DNA of 64,000 nt from Microbacterium testaceum (GTDB taxonomy: Bacteria; Actinomycetota; Actinomycetes; Actinomycetales; Microbacteriaceae), in NCBI RefSeq assembly GCF_029761935.1, contig NZ_CP121699.1, positions 3,316,023 through 3,380,022 of the forward strand. Reading direction: 5' to 3'. The notes below the pieces were generated by a model, which had not been told where the DNA came from, searched no databases, and saw only the letters and a list, made by a program, of their open reading frames with translations. Made by a program: the position numbers and the translations under genes. Within the stretch, counting starts at the first letter, position 1. Each line of letters begins with the position of its first letter. Shown here piece by piece: positions 46,539-54,804 of this stretch.

Positions 46539-46543
46539 CAGCC

Positions 46544-47422
46544 ATGAGCACGCCGCTCGCCACGGGGTCGATCTGGACCTTCGACGCGATCGGTACGTCG
46601 TGGGCGATCGAGACGGCGCATCCGTTGCCCTCGGTCGCCCGCGACGCGGTGTCGACGCTCATCGAGCGGTTCGACCGCGAGTGGTCGCGATTCCGCGACG
46701 ACTCTCTCGTGTCTTCGCTCGCCGAGGGGCGTACCGCGTCGGTTCTTGCTCCTCGAGACGCGGATGCCATGTTCTCGCTCTACCGCGAGCTCGATGCGGC
46801 GACCTCCGGTGCCGTCAATCCGCTCGTCGGCGACGCGTTGGCGCGCCTGGGGTACGACGCCAGGTTGACCCTCGCTCCGTGGGGAGCGCCGCAGCCGGCG
46901 CCCACCTGGAGCGAGATCCTCACGTGGGACGACGACCACGTGCGGGTCACCGCTCCCGCCACCATCGACGTCGGAGCGCTCGGCAAAGGGCGGCTGGTCG
47001 ACCTGGTGCTCGACGCGGTGAGATCCCACGTGGACGGCGACGCCGTCGTCGACGCGTCGGGAGACCTCGCCGTCCGCGGGGCGCCCGTGCGCGTCGGTCT
47101 CGAGCACCCCTACGACCCGACCCGCGCCATCGGAGTGGTCACCGTGGCGGACCAGTCGCTCTGCGCCTCGGCCATCAATCGCCGCGCGTGGGGGGACGGT
47201 CTTCACCACGTCCTCGACGCCCGCACCGGTGCGCCCGTCCGGGCGTACGCCGCCACGTGGGCCCTCGCCGAGACGGCGATGCGCGCCGACGCCCTGGCCA
47301 CCGCGTTGTTCTTCGACGGTGGGCCCGAGTTGGCGGCATCCTGGAACGCCGAATGGGTGCGCATGCGCACCGACGGCCGCGTCGAGTGGTCTCCCGGCTT
47401 CTCCGGCGAGATCTTCTCCTGA
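46544..47422 (+). CDS. apbE: FAD:protein FMN transferase (ApbE family)
   Basis: 292 residues from ATG 46544. ApbE landmarks: TFDAIGTSWAIE near the start, FDREWSRFRDDSLVSSL, SGAVNPLVGDALARLGY, IDVGALGKGRLVDLVLD, VVDASGDLAVRG, and GLHHVLDARTGAPVRAYAATWALAETAMRADALATALF (HH..D.RTG metal/FAD region). It transfers FMN from FAD to a Thr in a (S/T)-x-x-T-type motif. No signal peptide is visible although the presumed target is a lipoprotein, so whether flavinylation happens before or after export is open. Confidence 0.9.
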   Translation: MSTPLATGSIWTFDAIGTSWAIETAHPLPSVARDAVSTLIERFDREWSRFRDDSLVSSLAEGRTASVLAPRDADAMFSLYRELDAATSGAVNPLVGDALARLGYDARLTLAPWGAPQPAPTWSEILTWDDDHVRVTAPATIDVGALGKGRLVDLVLDAVRSHVDGDAVVDASGDLAVRGAPVRVGLEHPYDPTRAIGVVTVADQSLCASAINRRAWGDGLHHVLDARTGAPVRAYAATWALAETAMRADALATALFFDGGPELAASWNAEWVRMRTDGRVEWSPGFSGEIFS

Positions 47423-47471
47423 GCCCGTCCTTCTCATCCCCCCTGTTTCGCCTCCCCTGAAGGGTTCCCCC

Positions 47472-49025
47472 ATGAGCACCACGCTCACCGCCGGCTCGAC
47501 CCGCGTCCTCGGCCTCATCGGTCGCGTCTCGATGTACCGGCTCGTCATGGCGTCGCTCGGTCTTCTCGCCGTGTTCTCGCTCGTCCTGTCGTTCGCGGGC
47601 CTCGTGGTCCCGCAGCCCCTGGCGATCGTCGCGAGCGCCGTGGTGCTCACCGCCGCGTGCGCCCTCACGGATCTCGTCGCGCAAAGTCTGCTCCGGATGC
47701 CGCGACGCCTGGAGTCCTCGCTGATCACGGCCGGGATCCTGTTGTTCGTCCTGCGTCCGTCGGTGGAGCCGATGGGCCTGGCCGGCCTCGTTCTCGCCGG
47801 TGTCGTGGCATCCGCCTCGAAATACGTGCTCGCCTGGCGCGGTCGGCACATCTTCAACCCCGCCGCGACCGGCGCGACCGTCTTGACGATCGTGAGCATC
47901 TGGGCGCCCGACCTGGGGTCTTCGGCGTGGTGGGTCGGTTCGCCGTGGCTCGCGGCACCCGTCCTGTTGCTGGGAGTGCTGCTTCTGCTCCGCACCGACA
48001 AACTGCCGATCGTGGTCGTCTTCTGGGTCGTCGCGATGGCCGTCGCCTTCCTCCGCACGAGCGTGCAGTTCCAGGCCGCGGGATTCCCGGTCGATGTGCC
48101 GAGCGTGCTGCTGCAGGTGGCGTTCTCCTCGCCTTTCCTGTTCCTGGGCGCGTTCATGCTGTCCGAGCCCCTGACCCTTCCGCCCCGTCGCGTGCAGCAG
48201 TATCTCGTGGCGATCGTCGTCGGCGTCCTGGCCGGGTGGCCGCTGCCAGTGGGCGAGATCACCCTCGGTCAGGAGCGCGCGCTGCTCGTCGGCAATCTGC
48301 TCGCCTTCCTGTTCTGCCTGCGCGCGGCCGTGCGCCTGCGCGTGGAACGTCGGCGCGATGTCACCCCGACGGTGCGCGAACTCTCGTTCCGGGCCGCCCG
48401 GCCCTTCTCGTTCCACCCCGGGCAGTACCTCGAACTGGACGTGCCGCACCGTCGCCCCGACGCCCGGGGCACGCGCCGCGAATTCTCGATCGTCTCGGCC
48501 CCGGAGGACCTGCCCGAGGTGCGGATCGCGTTCAAGGACGGCTCGCAGTCGTCGTACAAGCGCGCGCTGGCGGCCGTCGAGCCGGGCTCGACCCTCGCCG
48601 TCACGGGCGTCTGGGGCGACTTCGTCCTCCCCTCGCGGCCGACCTCGCCCGTCCTCCTGGTCGCCGCCGGCATCGGCGTGACCCCGTTCGTCTCGCAGCT
48701 GCGCCACCTCGTGGCGACGAACCAGGACCGCGACATCGTTCTCGTGTACGTGGTGTCCGAGGCGTCCGAGCTCGCCTTCCGCGACGAGATCGCCGCCGCG
48801 GGGATCCCCGTGATCGTCTTCTCGCGCGACGAGCCGCGCGATCTGCCCCAGCGCTGGGTGTGGGCCGGACCGGATCGAGTGGATGCCGAGGCGCTCCTGC
48901 GGACCGTCCCCGACATCGCACAGCGTGCCGCGTACGTCTCGGGCCCGCCGCGACTGATCTCGGCGCTCGCGCCCGCCCTGGGCAAGGCGAAGTCGCTGAC
49001 GACCGACGCGTTCGCGGGGTACTGA
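47472..49025 (+). CDS. RnfD/NqrB-like membrane protein fused to ferredoxin-reductase-type FAD/NAD(P) domain
   Basis: 517 residues; GAAGGG precedes the ATG. Residues 1-300 have about nine hydrophobic segments and the RnfD/NqrB-like signature GRHIFNPAATGATVLTI (N129-T136). A Thr in a GAT context is where NqrB/RnfD carry covalent FMN. Residues about 300-517 form a ferredoxin-NADP reductase-like module: FHPGQYLELDVP, RREFSIVSAPEDLPEVRIAFKDG (FAD), VTGVWGDF, LLVAAGIGVTPFVSQLRHL (nucleotide binding) and YVSGPPRLI. It would pass electrons from cytosolic NAD(P)H via membrane flavin to the outside FMN lipoprotein encoded two genes upstream. Confidence 0.85.
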   Translation: MSTTLTAGSTRVLGLIGRVSMYRLVMASLGLLAVFSLVLSFAGLVVPQPLAIVASAVVLTAACALTDLVAQSLLRMPRRLESSLITAGILLFVLRPSVEPMGLAGLVLAGVVASASKYVLAWRGRHIFNPAATGATVLTIVSIWAPDLGSSAWWVGSPWLAAPVLLLGVLLLLRTDKLPIVVVFWVVAMAVAFLRTSVQFQAAGFPVDVPSVLLQVAFSSPFLFLGAFMLSEPLTLPPRRVQQYLVAIVVGVLAGWPLPVGEITLGQERALLVGNLLAFLFCLRAAVRLRVERRRDVTPTVRELSFRAARPFSFHPGQYLELDVPHRRPDARGTRREFSIVSAPEDLPEVRIAFKDGSQSSYKRALAAVEPGSTLAVTGVWGDFVLPSRPTSPVLLVAAGIGVTPFVSQLRHLVATNQDRDIVLVYVVSEASELAFRDEIAAAGIPVIVFSRDEPRDLPQRWVWAGPDRVDAEALLRTVPDIAQRAAYVSGPPRLISALAPALGKAKSLTTDAFAGY

Positions 49026-49079
49026 CACCACGGTGGCGGTGTGGGGCCCGAGCGGGAAGAGTGGGGGCATGGAGTCGCC

Positions 49080-49565
49080 GTGTCGGAGGTCATCGCGCGG
49101 GGCGAGAACCTCGTCATCGCGCTGACGGGCGTGCGGATCTTCTCCGACGGCGTCGAACTTCTTACCGAGCGGCACCTGCGGCGCGGGACGGCCGACGAAC
49201 GCGGCTGGCGCGAGATGCACGGAATGTTCGCCGAGCACTGGGGAAGGGCGCCGCTGACGCCCGAGCGGCTGCGCTGGGGCCTCGTGCTCGGCGACGGCAC
49301 GCGGCTCTTCGCTGAGGACCGCTTCGGGGCCCCGGCTGACGGCGTGGACGGCGGCGCCTCCGTGCGGGTGAACGGCGGGAGCGGCAGCGGGGACGACCAC
49401 CGCTACACCATGCGCAGCCAGCTCTGGCTGCACCCGCTACCCCCGGAGGGTCCGCTCGAACTCGTCGTCCAGTGGCCCGCGTTCGGCGTTCCCGAGTCGC
49501 GGGTCATCCTCGACGGGGGAGCGATGAGCGCTCTCGCAGCGAGCGTGCGGCCGCTCTGGGGGTGA
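49080..49565 (+). CDS. conserved hypothetical protein of actinobacteria
   Basis: 161 residues from GTG 49080 (GGAG 5 nt upstream); GTG 49041 would add 13 residues without a ribosome-binding site. Sequence runs ENLVIALTGVRIFSDGVELLTERHLRR, EHWGRAPLTPERLRWGLVLGDGTRLF, SQLWLHPLPPEGPLELVVQWPAFGVPES, suggesting an all-beta soluble fold. I cannot assign a function. No signal peptide. It follows the flavin operon by 54 bp but need not belong to it. Confidence 0.75.
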   Translation: MSEVIARGENLVIALTGVRIFSDGVELLTERHLRRGTADERGWREMHGMFAEHWGRAPLTPERLRWGLVLGDGTRLFAEDRFGAPADGVDGGASVRVNGGSGSGDDHRYTMRSQLWLHPLPPEGPLELVVQWPAFGVPESRVILDGGAMSALAASVRPLWG

Positions 49566-49723
49566 AGCGCGCTCGGAGGGCCGTCGCGGTGCTCGCGACG
49601 GTGGCGAACGACGTCGACCGCACCGGTACCGTCTACGACGGCCCCCGCGCGCCCGACATCGAGGTCGCGCCCGGTCCCGACCTCGAGGCGGCGCGGACGG
49701 CGGTCAGATCGCGGTGCGCCTGA
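49562..49723 (+). CDS. possible small protein (53 aa) coupled to the preceding gene
   Basis: GTG 49562 overlaps the previous stop (GTGA) and opens a 53-codon frame with about 92% GC3, as in proven genes here. The product is KRARRAVAVLATVANDVDRTG... with an acidic, Pro-containing C-terminal half and no recognised domain. It is convergent with the kinase gene (19-bp gap). Frame quality supports coding; homologues were not checked. Confidence 0.5.
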   Translation: MKRARRAVAVLATVANDVDRTGTVYDGPRAPDIEVAPGPDLEAARTAVRSRCA

Positions 49724-49742
49724 CCTGCGGCATCCCGTGGTC

Positions 49743-51365
49743 TCAGACCGTGTCCGCGATTACCGGATCCGCGGGCTTCGCCGGGAGGCGCACCTCGAAG
49801 GTCGTGTCGCCGGGAGTGCTCGTGACCGAGATCGTTCCGCGGTGGGCGTCGACGATCGCCCGCGCGATCGACAGGCCCAGGCCGGTACCGCCGGTCTTGC
49901 GGTCGCGCGAGCGATCGGCGCGGGCGAACCGCTCGAAGAGCTGCGAGGCGACCGAGGGATCGATGCCGGGACCGTTGTCGTGCACCCGGAGCACGGCCTC
50001 GGCGCCCTCGTGCGCCACCGACACGTCGACCTCGCTGCCCGCGGGCGTGTGCGTGCGGGCGTTGGCGAGCAGGTTCGCCACGACCTGGTGCAGGCGTGCG
50101 GCGTCTCCGGCGAGCTCGACGGGGGTGTCGGGCACGTCGATCGTCCACGAATGGTCGGGGCCGGCGGGGCGCGCATCTCCGACGGCCTCGACCGCCAGTC
50201 GCGTGAGGTCGACCGAACCGTAGACGAGCTCCTGCCCCTCGTCGAGGCGCGCGAGCAGAAGCAGATCCTCCACGAGCGTAGTCATGCGCAGGGACTGCGC
50301 CTGGATGCGCTCGAGCGACTGCTCGGTGGTCTCGACGGCCAGAGAGATGCGCTGGCGACTCTCGTCGTCCTGCGCCTGACGCATGGCGCGCAGCGACAGC
50401 TCCGAGAAGCCGCGAATGGATGCCAGGGGCGTACGCAGTTCGTGGCTGGCGTCGGCGACGAACCGGCGCATCAGCTCTTCGTTGCGCTGGCGGGCGCTGA
50501 GGGAGGCGTCGACGCGGTCGAGAAGGGTGTTCAGGGCCGTGCCGACCTGACCGATCTCGGTGTGGTCGTCGACCTGATCGGCGGGCACGCGCTCGGTGAT
50601 CGAGACGTCGCCCTGATCCATGCGCAGCGACGCCACGCGGGTGGCCGTCTCGGCGACGGCGCGCAGCGGCCGGAGTCCCAGCCGGATGACGATCGCGATG
50701 ATGACGGCGAGGAGCAGCAGGCCGCCCGTGGTGACCAGGGCGACGGTGGTCAGGATCGCGCCGATGGTGCTGGTGACGCTCGAGAGGGGGAGACCGACCA
50801 AGAAGATGCTGTCGCTGCCGGGCGTCTGGAACGGGCGGACGAGGTACTCGCCGAGGTTCGGCAGGTCGACGGTCTGGGCGTTCGGGTCGGCGGCTGCGGC
50901 CTGCAGGCTGTCGGCGATCCGGCCGAGGTCGTCGGTGGTGAGCGCGCGCGCTCCGTTGTCACCGACCACGGCGCCCGTGATGCCCGTGCCGCGCGAGTTC
51001 ATGACGAGCAGGGTGCCGGAGTCGAAGAACCCCGACTCGAGAACCTGTTCCGCCGAACTCTGGAAGGCGGCACGCGGTTGGATGGACGCGGCCGCCTCGT
51101 CGACCTGGGCGCCGAGGTTGACGTAGAGCACCTGAGTGAGGATGGCGCTGGTCGAGATCCCGATCATCACGAGGATGAAGGCGACCATGCCGATGACGGC
51201 GGTCATCAAGCGCGCCTGGAGAGTCCAGGGGCGACGGAGCCTCAGCGACAGAGGCTCCTTCTTAGGTCTGGGGGTGGACTCCTGTTCGGAATCGGCGTCG
51301 GGGGCGTCGGTCTCCCAGACCTCCGCGGGGGGAACAGGGGGAGCTGGTCGCGGCGGGGTACTCAC
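49743..51365 (-). CDS. two-component sensor histidine kinase, HisKA/HAMP type
   Basis: 540 residues from GTG 51365, which overlaps the regulator's stop. A Pro-rich acidic cytoplasmic tail, TM1 (LMTAVIGMVAFILVMIGISTSAIL), an extracytoplasmic sensor of about 140 residues, TM2 (ILTTVALVTTGGLLLLAVIIAIVI), HAMP, H-box RRFVADASHELRTPLAS with H308, N-box LHQVVANLLANARTHT, and G boxes VHDNGPGIDP and GTGLGLSIARAIVDAHRG. It resembles actinobacterial TcrY/MprB-type envelope kinases. Partner is the coupled OmpR-type regulator; signal unknown. Confidence 0.93.
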   Translation of the reverse strand: MSTPPRPAPPVPPAEVWETDAPDADSEQESTPRPKKEPLSLRLRRPWTLQARLMTAVIGMVAFILVMIGISTSAILTQVLYVNLGAQVDEAAASIQPRAAFQSSAEQVLESGFFDSGTLLVMNSRGTGITGAVVGDNGARALTTDDLGRIADSLQAAAADPNAQTVDLPNLGEYLVRPFQTPGSDSIFLVGLPLSSVTSTIGAILTTVALVTTGGLLLLAVIIAIVIRLGLRPLRAVAETATRVASLRMDQGDVSITERVPADQVDDHTEIGQVGTALNTLLDRVDASLSARQRNEELMRRFVADASHELRTPLASIRGFSELSLRAMRQAQDDESRQRISLAVETTEQSLERIQAQSLRMTTLVEDLLLLARLDEGQELVYGSVDLTRLAVEAVGDARPAGPDHSWTIDVPDTPVELAGDAARLHQVVANLLANARTHTPAGSEVDVSVAHEGAEAVLRVHDNGPGIDPSVASQLFERFARADRSRDRKTGGTGLGLSIARAIVDAHRGTISVTSTPGDTTFEVRLPAKPADPVIADTV

Positions 51366-52105
51366 TGAGGGGCTTTGATCATGTAGCCCACGCCGCGCAC
51401 GGTGTGGATGAGCGGGTCGTTCCCGGCGTCGATCTTCTTCCGCAGGTACGAGATGTAGAGCTCGACGACGCTGGACCGACCGCCGAAGTCGTAGTTCCAC
51501 ACGCGATCGAGGATCTGCGCCTTCGACACCACGCGGCGCTGGTTGCGCATGAGGAAGCGCAGCAGTTCGAACTCGGTGGCGGTGAGCTCGATCTCCTTGC
51601 CGCCGCGGATGACCTCGTGGCTGTCCTCGTTCAGCGAGAGGTCGCCGACGCGGAGGATCGGCTCCGAGTCGCGCGTCAAGGCCGTGCCGGCGCGACGCAT
51701 GAGCCCCCGCAGACGCGCGACGACCTCTTCGAGGCTGAACGGCTTGGTGACGTAGTCGTCGCCGCCGGCGGTCAGACCCGCGACGCGATCGGCCACGGCA
51801 TCTTTCGCGGTGAGGAAGAGCACGGGCACGTCGTTGCCCGAGTGGCGCAGGCGCTGGAGGACGGCCATGCCGTCGAGGTCGGGCATCATGATGTCGAGCA
51901 CCATGGCATCCGGCTCGAAATCGCGCGCGGACTGCAGGGCGTCGAAGCCCGATCCGGCGGTCTTGACGTCCCAGCCCTCCATGCGCAGCGCCATCGACAG
52001 CAGGTCGGTGAGCATCTGCTCGTCGTCCACGACGAGGACGCGGAGGGCACTTCCGTCGGGGCGGGTGAAGGTGGGGGCGGCGGCGGTCGCGGTCATAGAA
52101 CTCAT
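51362..52105 (-). CDS. OmpR/PhoB-type response regulator
   Basis: 247 residues. Receiver domain: VLVVDDEQMLTD acidic pair, phospho-acceptor D71 in AMVLDIMMPDLDG, FLTAKDAVADR and Lys in DYVTKPFSLEE. C-terminal winged helix: ELTATEFELLRFLMRNQRRVVSKAQILDRVW and SSVVELYISYLRKKIDAG ... HTVRGVGYMIKAP. Start ATG 52105 overlaps the VanZ stop (ATGA); ATG 52096 is also in frame. CATAGA direct repeats with 11-bp period stand 12-29 nt upstream and may be its own binding site. Confidence 0.94.
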   Translation of the reverse strand: MSSMTATAAAPTFTRPDGSALRVLVVDDEQMLTDLLSMALRMEGWDVKTAGSGFDALQSARDFEPDAMVLDIMMPDLDGMAVLQRLRHSGNDVPVLFLTAKDAVADRVAGLTAGGDDYVTKPFSLEEVVARLRGLMRRAGTALTRDSEPILRVGDLSLNEDSHEVIRGGKEIELTATEFELLRFLMRNQRRVVSKAQILDRVWNYDFGGRSSVVELYISYLRKKIDAGNDPLIHTVRGVGYMIKAPQ

Positions 52106-52569
52106 TGTGCTCTCGTATCTATGAGCTTTCTATGGCGAGCCTTATGGGAATCCTGGGAACGCGAGATCCGGCTGCTGAGAACGCGCGCCACGAGCACCCC
52201 GATCGTCGCTCCGAGAGTGTTGGCCGCCACGTCGCCGACGTCGGCCACACGCGTCGGCAAGAAGAGCAGTTGGGTGATCTCGATCGCGCAACTCACGGTC
52301 AGGCCGAGCAGGATGCCGTGCCACCAGCGCCCCCGCCACGCGATCACGAGCAGACCCAGCGGCACGAACATGACGACGTTCGACAGGGATTCGACGACGT
52401 CGAAGGTGATCCACGCCGTCGCGGGGGACTGCCGGAGCGCGTCGAGCAGACGACCCAGGATGCCGCCCACCTCGGCGTCGTATATCGAGGGGCGCAGCGT
52501 CATCCACCACACCGCGACGGCGTAGACGCACGAAGCGGCGACGAGCCATGCCCGTCGCCGCTTCGTCAC
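52102..52569 (-). CDS. VanZ family membrane protein
   Basis: 155 residues from GTG 52569. About four hydrophobic segments and the VanZ pattern MTLRPSIYD, ESLSNVVMFVPLGLLVIAW, GILLGLTVSCAIEITQLLF, TRVADVGDVAANTLGATIGVLVARVL, with the conserved Glu-Gln in helix 3 and the D..D..N series. VanZ-like proteins alter susceptibility to teicoplanin or act in envelope maintenance in some Firmicutes; no function is proven in actinobacteria. It is the first gene of a coupled VanZ-regulator-kinase unit, so the two-component system may respond to envelope stress. Confidence 0.85.
   Translation of the reverse strand: MTKRRRAWLVAASCVYAVAVWWMTLRPSIYDAEVGGILGRLLDALRQSPATAWITFDVVESLSNVVMFVPLGLLVIAWRGRWWHGILLGLTVSCAIEITQLLFLPTRVADVGDVAANTLGATIGVLVARVLSSRISRSQDSHKARHRKLIDTRAQ
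52118..52134 (-). promoter_or_regulatory. CATAGA direct repeats, candidate response-regulator site
   Basis: On the minus strand CATAGA occurs at 52134-52129 and 52123-52118, exactly 11 bp apart, the usual phasing of OmpR/PhoB-family tandem sites. It lies inside the VanZ coding end, just before the regulator ATG. An inverted TCTATG also occurs a few codons into the regulator gene. Confidence 0.4.
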
Positions 52570-52585
52570 CGTCGATCCCTCGGGA

Positions 52586-54181
52586 TCAGTGGGTGTCTTC
52601 GGCTTCGATCTCGGTGCGGTCGCCCGACCAGAGGGTGTGGAAGGTGCCCTCCTTGTCGATGCGACGGTAGGTGTGCGCACCGAAGAAGTCGCGCTGGCCC
52701 TGGATGAGGGCGGCGGGCAGACGCTCGGCGCGCAGGCCGTCGTAGTACGCCAGCGACGAGCTGAAGGCCGGGGCCGGGATGCCACTGGCCGCCGACAGTG
52801 ACACGATGTGGCGCCATGCGTCCTGGGCGCGGCCGAGCGCCTCGACGAAGTATGGAGCGGTCAGCAGCACCGGCAGCTCGGCTTCGGCGTCGTACGCCTC
52901 GGCGATGCGGTTGAGGAACTGCGCGCGGATGATGCAGCCGCCGCGCCAGATCTTCGACACGGCGCCCAAGTCGATGCTCCAGTCGTACTGCGCGGCGCCG
53001 GCGCGGATCTCGTCGAAGCCCTGCGAGTACGCGACGATCTTCGAGGCGTACAGCGCCAGGCGCACCTGCTCGATGAACGCGTCGGCGTCCTCTCCCGACA
53101 GCACCTCGGTGCCCGAGGGGCCGGGGAGCTCGCGCGAGACCGAGCGCTGCTCGGGGTGGCTCGACAGCGACCGCGCGAAGGTGGCCTCGGCGATGCCCGA
53201 CACCGGCACGCCCAGGTCGAGGGCGGTCTGCACGGTCCACGCGCCGGTGCCCTTGGCGCCGGCCTGGTCGAGGATCACGTCGACGAGCGGCTTGCCCGTG
53301 TCGGCGTCGGTCTGGCGCAGCACCTCGGCGGTGATCTCGATGAGGTACGACTCGAGCTCGCCGCGGTTCCACTCGGCGAACACGTCGGCGATCTCGGCCG
53401 GGCTCTTGCCCGTGGCGCGGCGGATGAGGTCATAGGCCTCGGCGATGAGCTGCATGTCGGCGTACTCGATGCCGTTGTGCACCATCTTGACGAAGTGGCC
53501 GGCGCCGTCGTGGCCCACGTGCGTGACGCAGGGCTCGCCCTCGGCGACCGCGGCGATCGACTTCAGGATCGGCCCGAGCGTGGACCAGGCTTCGTCGGAA
53601 CCGCCGGGCATGATCGAGGGGCCGCGCAGCGCGCCCTCTTCGCCGCCCGAGACGCCCATGCCGACGAAGTTGATGCCGGTGTCGCGCACGGCCTTCTCGC
53701 GGCGGATGGTGTCGGTGAACAGGGCGTTGCCGCCGTCGACGATGATGTCGCCGGGCTCGAAGACCTTGACGAGCTCGTCGATGACGAAGTCGGTGGGGCG
53801 ACCGGCCTTGACCATGATGATCGCGGTGCGCGGCTTCGACAGCGACGCGGCGAAGTCCTCGTACGAGAACGAGGCGACGAAGTTCGCCTCGGGGTGCTGC
53901 TCGAGCACGTGCTCGGTCTTGTCCTTGCTGCGGTTGAAGATCGCGACCGTGTTGCCCTCGCGGCTCGCGAGGTTGCGGGCGAGGTTCGAGCCCATGACCG
54001 CGAGGCCCACGACGCCGATGTTGGCGCGACCGTCGCCCTCGCCTTCGGGGCGGGAGTCGGCCTCGGCGGTGGGACGATCCACCTCTTCGATGCCGGGTGC
54101 ACCCTCGTGCACCTGTGCGGCCGTGTGCGGGGCCTGATCCTGGTCGCTCGAGGGTCCGGTCGGGGAGGGGGTCGACGTCAT
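52586..54181 (-). CDS. gndA: 6-phosphogluconate dehydrogenase, decarboxylating (NADP-dependent)
   Basis: 531 residues, with an extra N-terminal acidic tail of about 52 residues (TSTPSPTGPSSDQDQAPH...) before the usual 470-480-residue enzyme. Rossmann start NIGVVGLAVMGSNLARNLASREG, FNRSKDKTEHVL, catalytic region GMGVSGGEEGALRGPSIMPGG, HVGHDGAGHFVKMVHNGIEYADMQL (catalytic Lys and His-Asn), and C-terminal GGCIIRAQFLNRI and HTYRRIDKEGTFHTLWSGDR. It converts 6-phosphogluconate to ribulose-5-phosphate, CO2 and NADPH. It is followed upstream by gluconokinase and GntP genes, forming a gluconate-use locus. Confidence 0.95.
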   Translation of the reverse strand: MTSTPSPTGPSSDQDQAPHTAAQVHEGAPGIEEVDRPTAEADSRPEGEGDGRANIGVVGLAVMGSNLARNLASREGNTVAIFNRSKDKTEHVLEQHPEANFVASFSYEDFAASLSKPRTAIIMVKAGRPTDFVIDELVKVFEPGDIIVDGGNALFTDTIRREKAVRDTGINFVGMGVSGGEEGALRGPSIMPGGSDEAWSTLGPILKSIAAVAEGEPCVTHVGHDGAGHFVKMVHNGIEYADMQLIAEAYDLIRRATGKSPAEIADVFAEWNRGELESYLIEITAEVLRQTDADTGKPLVDVILDQAGAKGTGAWTVQTALDLGVPVSGIAEATFARSLSSHPEQRSVSRELPGPSGTEVLSGEDADAFIEQVRLALYASKIVAYSQGFDEIRAGAAQYDWSIDLGAVSKIWRGGCIIRAQFLNRIAEAYDAEAELPVLLTAPYFVEALGRAQDAWRHIVSLSAASGIPAPAFSSSLAYYDGLRAERLPAALIQGQRDFFGAHTYRRIDKEGTFHTLWSGDRTEIEAEDTH

Positions 54182-54268
54182 TCGTTGCTCCGTGTTCAGG
54201 TGCGAGGAAGGGTGGGCGGGCTCACGCGGGCCGCCTCCGCCACTTTATCGGCTCGGCCCGCGTGTGTT

Positions 54269-54784
54269 TCAGGACGGGGTATGGGGGAGCTGAAGGCGGT
54301 CGACGACCCGCTGCACCTGCTCCTGCGGCGTGAGGTCGAGGTCGACGCGGATCGCCTGCTCATCGGCATCCGGCATCTCGAGGGTCTCGAACTGCGAGGT
54401 GAGCAGCGAGGGCGGCATGTAGTGCCCCTGGCGGCGCAGCAGGCGCTCGAGCACGAGCTTCGGGTCGCCCATCAGCAGGACGAAGGTCACGTCGTCGCGC
54501 CGCAGCACGTCCCGGTAGCTCCGCTTGAGCGCGGAGCACGTGACGATCCCGGGTCGCCCGGCGGCGATCTGCCCGTCGATCCATCCCGCGACCCGGTCGA
54601 GCCAGGGCCAGCGGTCGTCATCGTTCAGCGCTTGACCGGAGGCCATCTTCGCGACGTTCTCGGCCGGATGCAGGTCGTCGCCCTCTTGGAAGTCCCAGCC
54701 GAGACGACCGGCGAGCATGCCGGCGACGGTGGACTTGCCGGTGCCGGCGGGGCCCATGAAGACCAGGACGGGGTGGGATGCCAT
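54269..54784 (-). CDS. gntK: gluconokinase
   Basis: 171 residues, usual length for GntK/IdnK. Walker A FMGPAGTGKSTVAGML (residues 9-24), then EGDDLHPAENVAKMASGQALNDDDRWPWLD, TCSALKRSYRDVLR and LLRRQGHYMPPSLLTSQFETLE, the gluconokinase signature. It phosphorylates gluconate to 6-phosphogluconate, the substrate of the dehydrogenase encoded 88 bp downstream. The gntP stop lies 20 bp upstream, so gntP, gntK and probably gndA are co-transcribed. Confidence 0.95.
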   Translation of the reverse strand: MASHPVLVFMGPAGTGKSTVAGMLAGRLGWDFQEGDDLHPAENVAKMASGQALNDDDRWPWLDRVAGWIDGQIAAGRPGIVTCSALKRSYRDVLRRDDVTFVLLMGDPKLVLERLLRRQGHYMPPSLLTSQFETLEMPDADEQAIRVDLDLTPQEQVQRVVDRLQLPHTPS

Positions 54785-54804
54785 GATGCTCTATTCCGTT
54801 CCCA

